Counted from the stretch's first letter, positions 1-9,363 are shown. The stretch is 64,000 nt of DNA from Streptomyces sp. NBC_01237 (GCF_035917275.1 NZ_CP108509.1:310001-374000), one strand, 5' to 3'. Notes: generated by a model not told the origin, from the sequence alone. Numbers and translations are program-made.

Positions 1-30
1 CACGACAAAATGCAGGCCATCCTCGGTTGA
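1..30 (+). CDS. Possible 3' end of a gene entering from the left
   Basis: Frame 1 reads nine sense codons (HDKMQAILG) and then TGA at 28-30. This looks like an ordinary C-terminus, but the piece is too short to assign a family, and a chance open frame cannot be excluded. Confidence 0.25.
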   Translation, partial: HDKMQAILG

Positions 31-628
31 CGTTCGACCGCCCCTCGGCGGGCAATCCCGGTGGGGAAATCAGCGTACGGCCAGGGCTCCCGTCCGCCGG
101 GCCGGGAGTGTGGACACCCACACCCACCCGACGGGCGGGAGCAGCAAACCCACTTCGCACCGCGGCGGCCCGATTCCGGCTCGTACCGGCCCGGCCGTGT
201 CGCCGAGACCGCGAGGCCGGGTACCGGACCGTGACGCGCCCCCGGCGGGCCGGGCTCCAGCCCCTCCAGCAGTTCCACCCTGGAGAGCATCGAGGTGTCT
301 CTGCCCTCGACAGGGAGGCTGCGACGTGCCGTTCCAAGTATCCGGAGCGGTGTGTGGCCGACATGTGCTCCGTGTCGGCGCCCGGACGGTAACGCGCTGT
401 GCCCAGGATGCTCAAGCAGTGCACTTCGAAGGCCCAACTCGTCACCTGCACAACCGAATCGGGAAAGGTTCTGTACGCGAGTTCCCGCTCCAGCACTCCG
501 ACAGATTCGAACGTACGAGACAAGGGTGACGGCCACTCGTTCGGCCGATCAGAACCCGTTCGCGCTGCCAGACTCCCGGGAGGCAACGCGCCGGTGGGGC
601 GTGGGCGAAGCGGGAGCGGCGAGGCAGG
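31..628. other. 598-bp region without a convincing gene
   Basis: Several GC-rich open frames cross this stretch but none has a ribosome binding site or a recognisable product. Only small inverted repeats are seen, such as the 6-bp GTGTGG/CCACAC arms near 109-124. It must hold the promoter of the prenyltransferase operon that follows, but no convincing -35/-10 pair stands out. Confidence 0.4.
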
Positions 629-1459
629 GTGGGTGTGACGGACCACGACGTTCCGCGAGTACGCGCGGCGACGGAGGAGCGGCCGGGCGGGCGACAGCGC
701 GGTGGCGGACCCGACGGGCAGCGGCGGAACGAGGGGGCGCCGCCTGCGGGGCCGCGGCACGTGGCCTGCGTGATGGACGGCAACGGCCGTTGGGCTCAGC
801 GCCGTTCGCTTCCCCGTACGGCGGGTCACCGGGCCGCGGAGACCGCCGTGATCGACGTCATCGAGGCGGCCCGGTCCGCCGGCGTGGAGTGGCTCAGTCT
901 GTACGCCTTCTCCACCGAGAACTGGAACCGCCCTGGCACCGAGGTCGAATTCCTGATGCGTCTGGTGCGCCGGGTTGTGCGCAAGCATGCGCCGCTGCTG
1001 CTCGCGCGCGGTATCCGCTGCCGCTTCCTCGGGGTCACCGATCCCCGCATCCCCCGTGAACTGGCCCAGGACTTCGACGACCTGGCGGTGCTGACCGCCG
1101 AGAACCGGGGGATGACGCTGACCGTCGCCTTCGACCACGGCGGGCGCCGGGACATCGTCGAGGCCGCAAGGTCGCTGATCCGCAAGGGGACGCCCGCCGA
1201 CGAGGTGACCGAGCGGCTCTTCGCGGACCATCTGCCTTTCCCCGACACCCCCGATGTGGATCTGGTCATCCGCACCTCCGGCGAGCAGCGCATCTCCAAC
1301 TTCATGCTCTGGCAGGTCGCCTACGCCGAGTGGATCTTCCCCGAGGTTCTCTGGCCGGACTTCAGGGCTCCCGAATTCCTCGCCTGCCTGCACACCTACC
1401 GGCGCCGCGACCGCCGCTTCGGCGGCGTGCCCGCCCAAACGAACGGAGAGCCATCATGA
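629..1459 (+). CDS. uppS: cis-prenyltransferase (undecaprenyl diphosphate synthase family)
   Basis: Condenses isopentenyl diphosphate onto an allylic diphosphate in the cis configuration to make polyprenyl diphosphates. The family signatures are present: MDGNGRW (Asp about 50, diphosphate/Mg binding), the LPRTAGHR block, YAFSTENW, and the C-terminal RTSGEQRISNF block from about residue 215 followed by LWQVAYAEW. The length of 276 aa is normal, although the first ~45 residues are a Gly/Arg-rich extension. GTG 629 has GAGG 4 nt upstream, and GTG 635 has AGGG 5 nt upstream, so the start is ambiguous by two codons. The stop overlaps the next ATG (ATGA), indicating translational coupling. It may be a housekeeping UppS paralogue or a specialised enzyme feeding a substrate to its partner; the coupling favours the latter, which is inference. 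Confidence 0.9.
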   Translation: MGVTDHDVPRVRAATEERPGGRQRGGGPDGQRRNEGAPPAGPRHVACVMDGNGRWAQRRSLPRTAGHRAAETAVIDVIEAARSAGVEWLSLYAFSTENWNRPGTEVEFLMRLVRRVVRKHAPLLLARGIRCRFLGVTDPRIPRELAQDFDDLAVLTAENRGMTLTVAFDHGGRRDIVEAARSLIRKGTPADEVTERLFADHLPFPDTPDVDLVIRTSGEQRISNFMLWQVAYAEWIFPEVLWPDFRAPEFLACLHTYRRRDRRFGGVPAQTNGEPS

Positions 1460-2916
1460 CCACCGAAACCACGGGCATGGCCGACGAAGCCCCCCTGTTC
1501 GGCCCGAAATCACAGTTCGGCGCCTTCTTCGACGACCCGCGCTGGGCCCTGGCCATAATCCGCGCCACCGTGCTGGAGGCCGCCCACCCGCAGATCGGCG
1601 CCGCCCTCGTCGACAACTCCACCTTCGTCGCCCACCCCTGGCGCCGGCTGCGCAACACCTTCCTCAGCATGCGGCGCATGTTCGGCACCGACCCGGCCGT
1701 ACGCGAACGGGAGGCCGCCCGGCTCAACCGGCTGCACACGCGCATGAGCGGCTCCGACTCCCGCGGCCGCGCCTACGACGCGATGGACCGTGCGACCCGC
1801 GCCTGGGTGGTCGCCACCCTCTTCGAGAGCGCCGTCACCATGTGCCGGCTGAGCGGCCAGCCGCTCGACCAGAACACGATGGAGCGGATGTACGCGGAGT
1901 ACCGCGCGTTCCTCGCCGCGCTCGACGGCGACGCCGCAGAACTCCCCGAGGACCTGAGCGACTTCTGGCGGTACTTCGACCGGGTCGTCGAGAACGAGCT
2001 GGAGAACACCGAGGCGGCCCGCGTCATCCTCTACCGGCTCTTCGACCACCTGCCCGCCCCCGCGCTGCTCGACGGAGCGCCGACACTGTGGGCGGCCGGC
2101 CGCGCTGTCGCCGGTCCACTCCTCGGCGCGATCACCGTCGCCTCGCTGCCCGAGCCCTACCGGCGCCGGGCCGGCCTGCCCGAGATGCCCGGCGCCCCCA
2201 CCCTCATGCAGGGCGCCTACCTCGCCGCCGGGCTCACCCGGTTCCTGCCCGAGGGCTGGATCAACGCCGAGAGCATCATCGAGGCCCTCTCGCTCTCGCC
2301 CGACAGCGACGACCCCCGCGCCCGCACCGTATCCGCCCTGCGTGCCCGCATGAAGCGGGCGTCGGCCCTGCTCCGCCTCCTCACTCCACTGAGCGGCGAC
2401 ACCAACCCCGAGCCGGCGCCTTCGGCGGGCACAGAGGAGAACCGACGCCCGGCGGAGGAGTTCTTCCGCCGAGTGCTGGACCAGACCGGCGACGGCCACC
2501 TCGACTGGCCCGACCTCGCCGCCATGGCACGCGAACTCGCCACTCGCCTCGACCTGGACGAACCCGAGGAGACCAGGCTCTACGACGCCTTCGCCGCCTG
2601 GTGGCGCGAGCTCCAGGCCGCCCTCGACACGGACGGCGACGGCCGCGTCAGCGCCGAGGAGTACGCCACCGCCGTCCCGTCCCTCGCCGGACCCGCGCTC
2701 ATCCGCGTTGCCGAGGTCCTCTTCGACGCCACCGACAAGGACGGCGACGGGAGCATCGACGCGGACGAGTACCGCACCCTCTTCCGGTCCGCCTTCCACC
2801 GCGAGCTCACCACCGACGGCGCCTACGGCCGGAGCGCCTTCGTGGGCGACTTCCTCTCCTTCATGGCGGGCCGCCGCTCGGGTACCCCGTACGACCCCCT
2901 CCTCGCCGACGCCTGA
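1456..2916 (+). CDS. MpaB/rubber-oxygenase-like (DUF2236) protein with C-terminal EF-hands
   Basis: This is a 486-residue fusion. Residues ~20-300 resemble the DUF2236 family (mycophenolate MpaB oxygenase, Lcp rubber oxygenase): an early AAHPQIG segment, HPWRRLRNT, and a later helical region. Members that have been studied are haem or metal oxygenases acting on prenyl chains. Residues ~330-460 form a calerythrin-like calcium module. Loops begin near residue 342 (DQTGDGHLDW, degenerate), 391 (DTDGDGRVSAEE) and 427 (DKDGDGSIDADE); the last two are canonical. ATG 1456 overlaps the upstream stop as ATGA, which fixes the start. Co-translation with a polyprenyl synthase suggests that its substrate is a cis-polyprenyl compound and that activity may depend on calcium. 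That role is inferred. Confidence 0.8.
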   Translation: MTTETTGMADEAPLFGPKSQFGAFFDDPRWALAIIRATVLEAAHPQIGAALVDNSTFVAHPWRRLRNTFLSMRRMFGTDPAVREREAARLNRLHTRMSGSDSRGRAYDAMDRATRAWVVATLFESAVTMCRLSGQPLDQNTMERMYAEYRAFLAALDGDAAELPEDLSDFWRYFDRVVENELENTEAARVILYRLFDHLPAPALLDGAPTLWAAGRAVAGPLLGAITVASLPEPYRRRAGLPEMPGAPTLMQGAYLAAGLTRFLPEGWINAESIIEALSLSPDSDDPRARTVSALRARMKRASALLRLLTPLSGDTNPEPAPSAGTEENRRPAEEFFRRVLDQTGDGHLDWPDLAAMARELATRLDLDEPEETRLYDAFAAWWRELQAALDTDGDGRVSAEEYATAVPSLAGPALIRVAEVLFDATDKDGDGSIDADEYRTLFRSAFHRELTTDGAYGRSAFVGDFLSFMAGRRSGTPYDPLLADA

Positions 2917-3010
2917 CGCACCGGCCGGGATCCGCTCCACAGCGGTCCGTACACGGGGCGGGGCGGGACCGGCACTCCGCGCTGGGCCGGGTACCGGCGG
3001 TTCGGGTGTG

Positions 3011-5512
3011 TCAGCTCCCGGCTCCGCTGCTGACGGTGCAGTGGAGCGAGTCGTCGATCACGTCGGCGGTGATCGTGTCTCCGGGCTCGGCGTCGCCGCC
3101 GAGAAGGAGTGAGGCGATCCGGTTGTCGAGTTCCGTCTGGATCGTGCGGCGCAGTGGGCGGGCGCCGAACTCCGGCTGGTAGCCGTGCGCGACCAGCAGC
3201 TTCTTCGCCGCCTCGGTGACTTCCAGCCGCAGGCCCTGTGCGTGGACGCGGTGCTTGCTGCGGTCCAGGAGGTGTTCGACGATCTCCGCCAGGTCCTTCT
3301 CGGTGAGGCTGTGGAAGACGATGATGTCGTCGATGCGGTTGAGGAACTCGGGCAGGAACCGGCCGCGCAGATCGCCCATCAGTTCGTCCTTGAGCTCGGC
3401 CGCGTCGCCCTCGTGGGCGAGGATGCGATGGGCGCCGATGTTCGAGGTCATGATGATCACGCAGTGCCGGAAGTCGACCGTGCGGCCCTGCCCGTCGGTG
3501 AGCCTGCCGTCGTCGAGGATCTGGAGGAGCGTGTTGAAGACGTCGGAGTGCGCCTTCTCGACCTCGTCGAACAGGACCACGCTGTACGGGTTGCGCCGCA
3601 CCTTCTCGGTGAGCTGCCCCGCCTCCTCGTAGCCGACGTACCCGGGGGGCGCGCCGACGAGCCGGGCGACCGTGTGCTTCTCCTGGAACTCGCTCATGTC
3701 GAACCGGATCATGCGGTCCTCGTCGCCGAACAGCAGGCCGGCGAGGGTCTTGGCGAGTTCGGTCTTGCCCACCCCCGTGGGGCCGAGGAAGAGGAACGAG
3801 CCGACGGGCCGGTTCGGATCCCCCATGCCCGCGCGGCTGCGGCGCACCGCCTCGGAGACCGCGGTCACCGCCTCGTCCTGCCCGACGACCCTGGTGTGCA
3901 TCTCCTCCTCGAGCTTGAGCAGCCGCTCCTTCTCGTCGGCGGTGAGCTGGGAGACCGGGATGCCGGTGCGGCGCGATACAACGTCGGCGATGTCGATGGC
4001 GGTGACCGAGACGACACCCTCACGGCGCTCCTCGACTCCCGCGAGCTCGCCCTCCGCCTCGGCGATCCGCCGCTTCAGTTCCGAGGCCCGCTCGAACTCC
4101 TCGCCGTCCACGGCCTGGTCCTTCTCACGCCGCAACTTCGCCAGAGCGTCCTCACGGCTGACGACCTCGGTGGAACGGACGGCGCTCCGCAGACGCACCC
4201 GGGCACCGGCCTGGTCCATCACATCGATGGCCTTGTCGGGCAGGAACCGGTCGCTGATGTACCGGTCGGAGAGTTCGGCCGCCGCCGTCAGCGCCCCGTC
4301 GGCGAACCGGACCTGGTGATGGGCCTCGTACACATCACGCAGACCTTCGAGGATCTGCACCGTCTCCTCGACCGTCGGCTCCGGGATCAGGACGGGCTGG
4401 AAGCGCCGCTCCAGCGCGGCGTCCTTCTCGATGTGCCTGCGGTACTCGTCGATCGTCGTCGCGCCCACGACGTGCAGCTCACCGCGCGCGAGGGCGGGCT
4501 TGAGCATGTTGCCCGCATCCATCGAGCCCTCGCCCGTCGCGCCGGCGCCGACCACGGTGTGCAGTTCGTCGATGAAGAGGATGATGTCGCCCGCTGCCGC
4601 CTGGACATCCTCGATGACCTTCTTCAGCCGCTCCTCGAACTGCCCTCGGTACTGGGCGCCGGCGACCATGCCGGACAGGTCGAGGGAGACGACCCTCTTG
4701 CCCTTCAGCGTGTCGGGCACCTCGTCCGCCACGATGCGCTGCGCCAGACCCTCCACGATCGCGGTCTTCCCGACGCCGGGCTCGCCGATGAGCACCGGGT
4801 TGTTCTTCGAGCGACGCGAGAGGATCTCGACGGTCTGCTCGATCTCCTCGGCCCGGCCGACCACCGGGTCGAGCCTGCCCGCTTTCGCTTCCTCGGTCAG
4901 GTCCCTGCCGAATTCGTCGAGGGTGGTGGCGGGCTGCTCATGCCGGTTCCCGGCGCCGGGGCCGCCGCCGGCGGAGTGCGCCGCGCGTTCGGTGAGGCCG
5001 CGGAGTCTTTGTACGTCGGTGTCGTCGGCGCCGAGGAGGCGACTCGCTCCGGAGTCGACGTCGGCGAGGAGGGCGGCGAGGATGTGCTCGGGGCCGATGT
5101 ATGACACACCCGCCTCCTGCGAACGGCCGTAGGCAGCGGCGAGGGTGCGCTTCGCAGCCGGGGTGAGACCGGGCTCGGCGGACGGCTCACCGGACTCCCG
5201 GGGCAGCACCTCGTCGAGCTGGGCCGCGAGCGCCTCGGGGTCCACGCCGGCCTGGGCGAGCAGCCCCCTCGCGGGTTCGACCCGGGTCGCTGCCCACAGC
5301 AGGTGCTCGGTGTCGAGGTCGGAGGTGCCGTCATCGGCGGCCTTGCGGGTGGCGAGGTTGAGAAGCTCGTGCGACGACTCCGTCAGGAGACGGCCGATCG
5401 GCACACGCTGCACGGCCGGGGGCGACGACGCCGGTGACATGCCGAAGAACCGATTGAGCATGTCGCTGAAAGGATCGGACGAACCGAAGGGTGAACCGAA
5501 CGCCATCGACAT
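3011..5512 (-). CDS. Hsp100/Clp ATPase with UVR motif, apparently ClpP-independent
   Basis: An 833-residue AAA+ unfoldase. An N-terminal F/M/P-rich segment ([13 protein letters not shown]...) is followed by paired Clp-N repeats, D1 with Walker A GEPGVGKT (243-250) and Walker B ILFIDEL, a short UVR-type middle motif (~463-495, [19 protein letters not shown]), and D2 with GPTGVGKT (577-584), [10 protein letters not shown] and the sensor segment TSNIGAHR. ClpC proteins carry a ClpP-docking loop with an L/I/V-G-F tripeptide after that segment. Here the sequence passes straight through [15 protein letters not shown] with no such tripeptide, as in ClpB. It is therefore likely a disaggregase or remodeller rather than a ClpP partner. 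Start: GGAG lies 5 nt before ATG 5512. It converges with the oxygenase gene. No HspR (HAIR) repeat is seen upstream. Confidence 0.9.
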   Translation of the reverse strand: MSMAFGSPFGSSDPFSDMLNRFFGMSPASSPPAVQRVPIGRLLTESSHELLNLATRKAADDGTSDLDTEHLLWAATRVEPARGLLAQAGVDPEALAAQLDEVLPRESGEPSAEPGLTPAAKRTLAAAYGRSQEAGVSYIGPEHILAALLADVDSGASRLLGADDTDVQRLRGLTERAAHSAGGGPGAGNRHEQPATTLDEFGRDLTEEAKAGRLDPVVGRAEEIEQTVEILSRRSKNNPVLIGEPGVGKTAIVEGLAQRIVADEVPDTLKGKRVVSLDLSGMVAGAQYRGQFEERLKKVIEDVQAAAGDIILFIDELHTVVGAGATGEGSMDAGNMLKPALARGELHVVGATTIDEYRRHIEKDAALERRFQPVLIPEPTVEETVQILEGLRDVYEAHHQVRFADGALTAAAELSDRYISDRFLPDKAIDVMDQAGARVRLRSAVRSTEVVSREDALAKLRREKDQAVDGEEFERASELKRRIAEAEGELAGVEERREGVVSVTAIDIADVVSRRTGIPVSQLTADEKERLLKLEEEMHTRVVGQDEAVTAVSEAVRRSRAGMGDPNRPVGSFLFLGPTGVGKTELAKTLAGLLFGDEDRMIRFDMSEFQEKHTVARLVGAPPGYVGYEEAGQLTEKVRRNPYSVVLFDEVEKAHSDVFNTLLQILDDGRLTDGQGRTVDFRHCVIIMTSNIGAHRILAHEGDAAELKDELMGDLRGRFLPEFLNRIDDIIVFHSLTEKDLAEIVEHLLDRSKHRVHAQGLRLEVTEAAKKLLVAHGYQPEFGARPLRRTIQTELDNRIASLLLGGDAEPGDTITADVIDDSLHCTVSSGAGS

Positions 5513-6031
5513 GCCAGCTCCAGGGACGCGTAGGGGGCGCCCTCCACTCAAACCCGCTGTCGGCCGCCCCGCAAACGGAGCGGGGCTCCGGCCGACTGCG
5601 ACAGCGGCGGTCCGGGCTGGGCATGAAGACGTGTTCCGGCCATGTGCCGCGCTGTTGCACGGGGGAATGCCTAGGGCAGACGGGACGGGATGTGACGACA
5701 GGTCACAGGGGAACGGCCGGAGCGCCCGGCAGGCACCGCGTGCTGTGGTGGTGGAGTGGTCCCGGGGGCCCCTGGGGCAGGTGTCGCGGATATCGGAACG
5801 GCTGGTGAAGAACGCCACAGAGGGCGGTTCTTCTGGGACTGTGAGCGCCGGGCTCCAAGCATGTGACCGCACCCCGTCGGAAGACACCGGGCGACGCGTG
5901 CCTGCGCAGCTCTCCACGGCGGCCCGTAGCACAGCCAGGGCGGCTCGTCCCGGAACTACGTACGCCGGACTTCCGCTCCACCTCACCGGACCGCACAGGC
6001 AGTACCGACCTCACCCACAGGGGGGACACCT
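5513..6031. other. Divergent intergenic region (519 bp)
   Basis: Separates the leftward Hsp100 gene from the rightward secreted-protein gene and must contain both promoters. Only a 7-bp GC hairpin (GCCCCGC/GCGGGGC near 5568-5588), in the putative Hsp100 leader, was noted. A single half-site resembling the HspR box (ACTCAA near 5547) has no partner at the expected spacing. No gene is supported. Confidence 0.4.
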
Positions 6032-7165
6032 ATGCACACCCGTAACCCAGCGCTGTCGAAGAGACCCGTCCGGGCCGTTCTGCTCATCATGGGCATGTTG
6101 GCCGCACTGCTGGCCGCAGCGCTGCCCACAGCCGGCGCCGCCCCCTCCGCCTCCCCCGTCGCCGGCCCGGCCGCCGTCCCCGACCGATGGGGATTCGCCT
6201 ATCTGGACAACGCGACACCGCCCGCCGGGTACGTACCCGACCCCTCCCGCCAGTGGGGCAGCTGGGCCTCTCCGGCCGCCAACCCCGTCAAGGTCGATCA
6301 ACTCGGTCTCGGCTCGTACGTGGTCCACTTCCCGCAGATCGGCGGCAGGGGCGGGATCGCGCACGCCACTGCGGTCAACGCCTCCGCCCACTGGTGCCAG
6401 ATCGCCGACTGGCGGCCCGCGGGCTCCGGTGAAGACGTCTATGTGAACTGCTATCTGCCCAGCGGCGCACCCGACAACTCCACCTTCACCGTCCTCTACA
6501 CCAGCAGCAGCGGCACTCTCACCCCGCCGACCGGCTCGTACGGCTATGTGTACGCCGACAGCAGCGGCACGGTTCTCACCCAGTACAACTCCGCCGGGGC
6601 CACGAACGCGGTGAGCAAGGGCTCGACCGGCATCTGGAAGGCCTGGCTGCCCGGTCTCGGGCTGTCCAGCCACGCGGGGAACTTCCAGGTCACCGCGGTC
6701 GATCCGAAACAGGGGGCGCACTGCAAGGTGTCCGAATGGGCGCCGGGCTCCACCGGACAGACCGCCGTGGTCACCTGCTACGACGCGTCCGACGCTCCGT
6801 ACGACGCCAAGTGGACCCTGAGCTACTCCTATCTGCGGGCGGTCCACGGACCGGCCTTCCCGCCGAAGTCGTTCGGCTACCTCTGGTACAACGGCTCGCT
6901 GCCCACGCTGACCAACTACAACTCCAGCGGCGCCACCAACACACTCGGCGGCTCGGGAGCACCCTTCGCCGTCACGCTGCCGTCGGTGGCCGTCGCTTCG
7001 GACACCGCTCATGCCACCGCCTACGGAAGTGGCCCCGGTTACTGCGGCCTGTACAGGCCATGGACCAGGACCGGCGGTACCGCCCAGCTCTACGTCAACT
7101 GCTTCGGCCCCGGCGGAACTCCGGTGAAGGCCCCCTTCTTCACCGCGTACACCTCCGCGTTCTGA
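6032..7165 (+). CDS. Secreted protein with three internal repeats
   Basis: A 377-residue protein of unknown function. Residues 1-36 are a Sec-type signal: basic NRPALSKRPVR-like start, hydrophobic core and an Ala-rich cleavage region. Three homologous repeats follow at about 53-165 (WGFAYLDN), 170-275 (YGYVYADS) and 281-377 (FGYLWYNG). Each opens with an aromatic [W/Y/F]-G-[F/Y] motif and contains two cysteines, one in a W-C-Q / H-C-K / Y-C-G context and one in a [V/T]-N/T-C-[Y/F] context. Each repeat probably closes one disulfide, giving a three-bead extracellular protein. AGGGGG at 6019-6025 sits 6 nt before the ATG. The gene stands alone and two hairpins follow it. No catalytic motif is visible. 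Confidence 0.8.
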   Translation: MHTRNPALSKRPVRAVLLIMGMLAALLAAALPTAGAAPSASPVAGPAAVPDRWGFAYLDNATPPAGYVPDPSRQWGSWASPAANPVKVDQLGLGSYVVHFPQIGGRGGIAHATAVNASAHWCQIADWRPAGSGEDVYVNCYLPSGAPDNSTFTVLYTSSSGTLTPPTGSYGYVYADSSGTVLTQYNSAGATNAVSKGSTGIWKAWLPGLGLSSHAGNFQVTAVDPKQGAHCKVSEWAPGSTGQTAVVTCYDASDAPYDAKWTLSYSYLRAVHGPAFPPKSFGYLWYNGSLPTLTNYNSSGATNTLGGSGAPFAVTLPSVAVASDTAHATAYGSGPGYCGLYRPWTRTGGTAQLYVNCFGPGGTPVKAPFFTAYTSAF

Positions 7166-7227
7166 CCCCACACCGCCGCGGGCCCTGTCGGGCCCCACCT
7201 CCCGACCGATCCCGGCGCACCCGTCTC

Positions 7228-7264
7228 CTCCACTCCCCCGGCACCACGGGCCGAGGGAGTGGAG
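7228..7264 (+). terminator. Hairpin terminator after the three-repeat secreted protein
   Basis: CTCCACTCCC (7228-7237) pairs perfectly with GGGAGTGGAG (7255-7264) across a 17-nt loop. There is no T-run, as is usual in Streptomyces. Confidence 0.5.
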
Positions 7265-7347
7265 CACACCGGTATCCCGCTGGGACCCGGGCTCCAGGAC
7301 GATCGATCCGTGTGCCTGGCTGAACGCCGGTCCCGGCGGGTGTCGGC

Positions 7348-7383
7348 CCCCGTTCCAGGACGCCCCCATGACCTGGAACGGGG
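7348..7383. terminator. Second strong hairpin in the same gap
   Basis: CCCCGTTCCAGG (7348-7359) and CCTGGAACGGGG (7372-7383) form a perfect 12-bp stem with a 12-nt loop. It may be a backup terminator or a protein-binding palindrome upstream of the DUF1963 gene. The rest of the 7166-7573 gap shows nothing else. Confidence 0.45.
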
Positions 7384-7573
7384 ACTTCGTCGGCACGGCG
7401 CCCACCAGAACCGGTTGTGGCCATCCGGGCCACCACACAGCCGACCGCGCACGGCGGCCCGCTACGGCGGCGACCTGGCGGCTCTCAGCCTGGCCGAGTG
7501 ACCGGCTCATAAGGTCCTCCGCAGATTGATCAGTTCTTCTTCCTCGTCTGGACACGCGGTACACAGGAGGCCG

Positions 7574-8470
7574 ATGTCCGCGGTGTCAGTGGTGCCGGGG
7601 ACAGTGGCCTTCATGACCGACAAGCGATACTCACGGCTTGCCGCCGAGCACCTCCCCGGCGATTTCGCCCAGCGCTGGACAGCGCTCCTGCGCCCGTGTG
7701 TACGCCTTCGTCGGGCCGTGGGCGGCGAGCAGACCGTGGCCACCCTCGGTGGGAAAGCGCGGCTTCCAGCGGGGATCGGCTGGCCCGAGTGGCCAGGGCA
7801 CGGGCCACTGTCCTTCATCGCTTCCGTGCGCTGCAACGAGCTGCCGCGCGAGGGGCTTGCCGACTGCTTCCCACAGGACGGAACCCTGCTCTTCTTCTAC
7901 TTCGACGGCCGGACCGACACCGACGCTTTTGTTTCCGCCGACGATCCCGACACCTGGGTCGGGGCCCAGGTGCTGTACGTCCCGGAGAACACACCGGTCT
8001 TCCCGACACCCGCACCCCCGGACCTGGAACCGTTCCCCCGCGTGAGCCTCACCGCCGAGACGGAGCAGAGCGCCCCGGACCTGTGGCTGCCGCAGGTCCG
8101 GGGCGCTCTGCTCGGCGAAGGCCGGGACTGGCCGGACCACCCCCGTGACACCTCGGCCGAGCTCAAGCCGTTCCTCCGTGCCTTCGGTCGCCTGCGCACC
8201 CGCACCGGCCACCGGATCGGCGGCCACGCCGTACCTGTCCAGGGCCCGGTGGAGTACGAGATCGCGCATGGGGCGCTCGGCAGCATGCACGCGTGGGGCG
8301 ACCGGTCGCACGACCAGGAAGCCCAACGATGGGTACTGCTGGCCCAGTTCGACAGCGACAGCGACGCGAGGATGGAATGGGGCGACGCGGGCACCCTCTA
8401 CTGGCTCATCCGCCCCGAGGACCTCACCGCGCACCGCTTCGGCCGGGCCGGGCTGACCGTGCAGTGCTAA
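7574..8470 (+). CDS. DUF1963 (YwqG-like) protein
   Basis: About 298 residues, resembling the DUF1963/YwqG family: the early GGKARLPAGIGWPEWPGHGPLSFIASV block, the DGTLLFFYFDG strand, and a late LLAQFDSDSDARMEWGDAGTLYWLI segment that is characteristic of the family. The biochemical role is unknown; relatives are often found among immunity-type genes of polymorphic toxin systems. AGGAGG at 7565-7570 lies 3 nt before ATG 7574, and ATG 7613 (MTDKRYS) is a possible alternative. The stop codon TAA at 8468-8470 is supplied by the left terminal repeat of the adjacent MITE. The tail (RFGRAGLTVQC) still looks close to full length. Confidence 0.8.
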   Translation: MSAVSVVPGTVAFMTDKRYSRLAAEHLPGDFAQRWTALLRPCVRLRRAVGGEQTVATLGGKARLPAGIGWPEWPGHGPLSFIASVRCNELPREGLADCFPQDGTLLFFYFDGRTDTDAFVSADDPDTWVGAQVLYVPENTPVFPTPAPPDLEPFPRVSLTAETEQSAPDLWLPQVRGALLGEGRDWPDHPRDTSAELKPFLRAFGRLRTRTGHRIGGHAVPVQGPVEYEIAHGALGSMHAWGDRSHDQEAQRWVLLAQFDSDSDARMEWGDAGTLYWLIRPEDLTAHRFGRAGLTVQC

Positions 8471-8634
8471 GGGCTGTCCCGCAATCCCTGGCGGGCGCAC
8501 GACGACAGCTACGGCACCTCGCGGCGTTGTCGGAACGCCCGAATACATCCAGTATGCGGACATCCCTCCGCCTTGCGATGCACCGCATCCGACGCCGTGC
8601 GCTGATCCACCAGGGACTACGGGACAGCCCTTAG
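8467..8634. mobile_element. MITE-like element, 168 bp, 25-bp terminal inverted repeats
   Basis: The left end (8467-8491) and the right end (8610-8634, reverse complement) match at 23 of 25 positions and share the outer core CTAAGGGCTGTCCCG. The interior has no coding capacity and contains further partial symmetry. A transposon-less palindromic element of this size with GGGCTGTCCCG ends resembles a dispersed intergenic repeat I recall from Streptomyces; that identification is from memory. A second GGCTGTCCCG starts at 8634, just past the right end, and may be a remnant of another copy. No target duplication beyond the overlapping TAA/TTA could be recognised. Confidence 0.75.
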
Positions 8635-8796
8635 GCTGTCCCGACCGCACGTGAGCGTCCGCCGCATACGTGCGGACCGTTCCACGCAGGGCCGGAGTTC
8701 GTTGTCTGACCTGCGAGTTTCGCCGGCACGGCCGGAGTGCAGGTCACCGCTCCGGAGCTGCGCCCCTGCCCGCCACGTCGATGGGAGAATCGGGTC

Positions 8797-9336
8797 ATGA
8801 CGACTGAGGCCGGTGATTTCGAACTGACCGTGGAAGAGCTGCGCGTCGTCGTGCGCTACGTGGTGGAAAGCGCCGAGGATGTCCTTCCGGCGTTTGAGGA
8901 GACTGTTCCCGATGATCCTCGGCCTCGCGCAGCCGTTGATGCTGCCTGGGAGTTCGCGAACGGCGCGCGGAGGACCAGGTTGCAGCGCGTCACCGCGTTG
9001 GACGCCCACCGGGCCGCGAAGGAAGCACCCACCGAGACCGCACGCCTTGCTGCGCGTGCTGCCGGCGACGCCGCGGCTGCCGCATACCTGCATCCCCTCG
9101 CGAAGGCTACCCAGGTAGGTCACATCCTGCGCGGGGCCGCATGTGCGGCGCGCGTGGCCGAGTTGAGTGCAGGCGACGATCCCGATGTCGGAGATGAGCT
9201 GATCGAGCAGGCCCGGCGACGCGCTACGCCGGTCCTGGTCGATGTTCTTGTCCGGTATCCGCTCGCTCCCACGGGCAGGAGTCGCGTCGCCCAGCTCATG
9301 AGTGCCTTGGACGCTCTCCTGCGCACATCGCGCTGA
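8797..9336 (+). CDS. Putative immunity protein (Imm-5-like)
   Basis: A 179-residue soluble, mostly helical protein. The motifs LTVEELRVVVRYVVESAEDVLPAFEE, PRPRAAVDAAWEFA and the alanine-rich AHPLAKATQ-like segment (AYLHPLAKATQVGHILRGAA) match what I recall of an Imm-5-like family widespread in Streptomyces, sometimes misnamed SbcC. It would neutralise a toxin, but no toxin gene lies in the window. GGGAG at 8783-8787 lies 9 nt before ATG 8797. It sits immediately after the MITE, next to the DUF1963 gene, so this may be a small orphan immunity island. Confidence 0.6.
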   Translation: MTTEAGDFELTVEELRVVVRYVVESAEDVLPAFEETVPDDPRPRAAVDAAWEFANGARRTRLQRVTALDAHRAAKEAPTETARLAARAAGDAAAAAYLHPLAKATQVGHILRGAACAARVAELSAGDDPDVGDELIEQARRRATPVLVDVLVRYPLAPTGRSRVAQLMSALDALLRTSR

Positions 9337-9363
9337 GAAATCCCCTCTGAGGACAGGTTCGCC

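Noticed and set aside
1510..2940. Long minus-strand open frame opposite the oxygenase gene
   Set aside because: Gly/Glu/Val-rich shadow composition typical of the antisense of a high-GC gene, with no ribosome binding site.
3185..5104. Long plus-strand open frame opposite the Hsp100 gene
   Set aside because: Antisense shadow of a clear Clp ATPase.
5540..5560. HspR/HAIR heat-shock operator upstream of the Hsp100 gene
   Set aside because: Only one half-site (ACTCAA) is present, with no partner at the required spacing.
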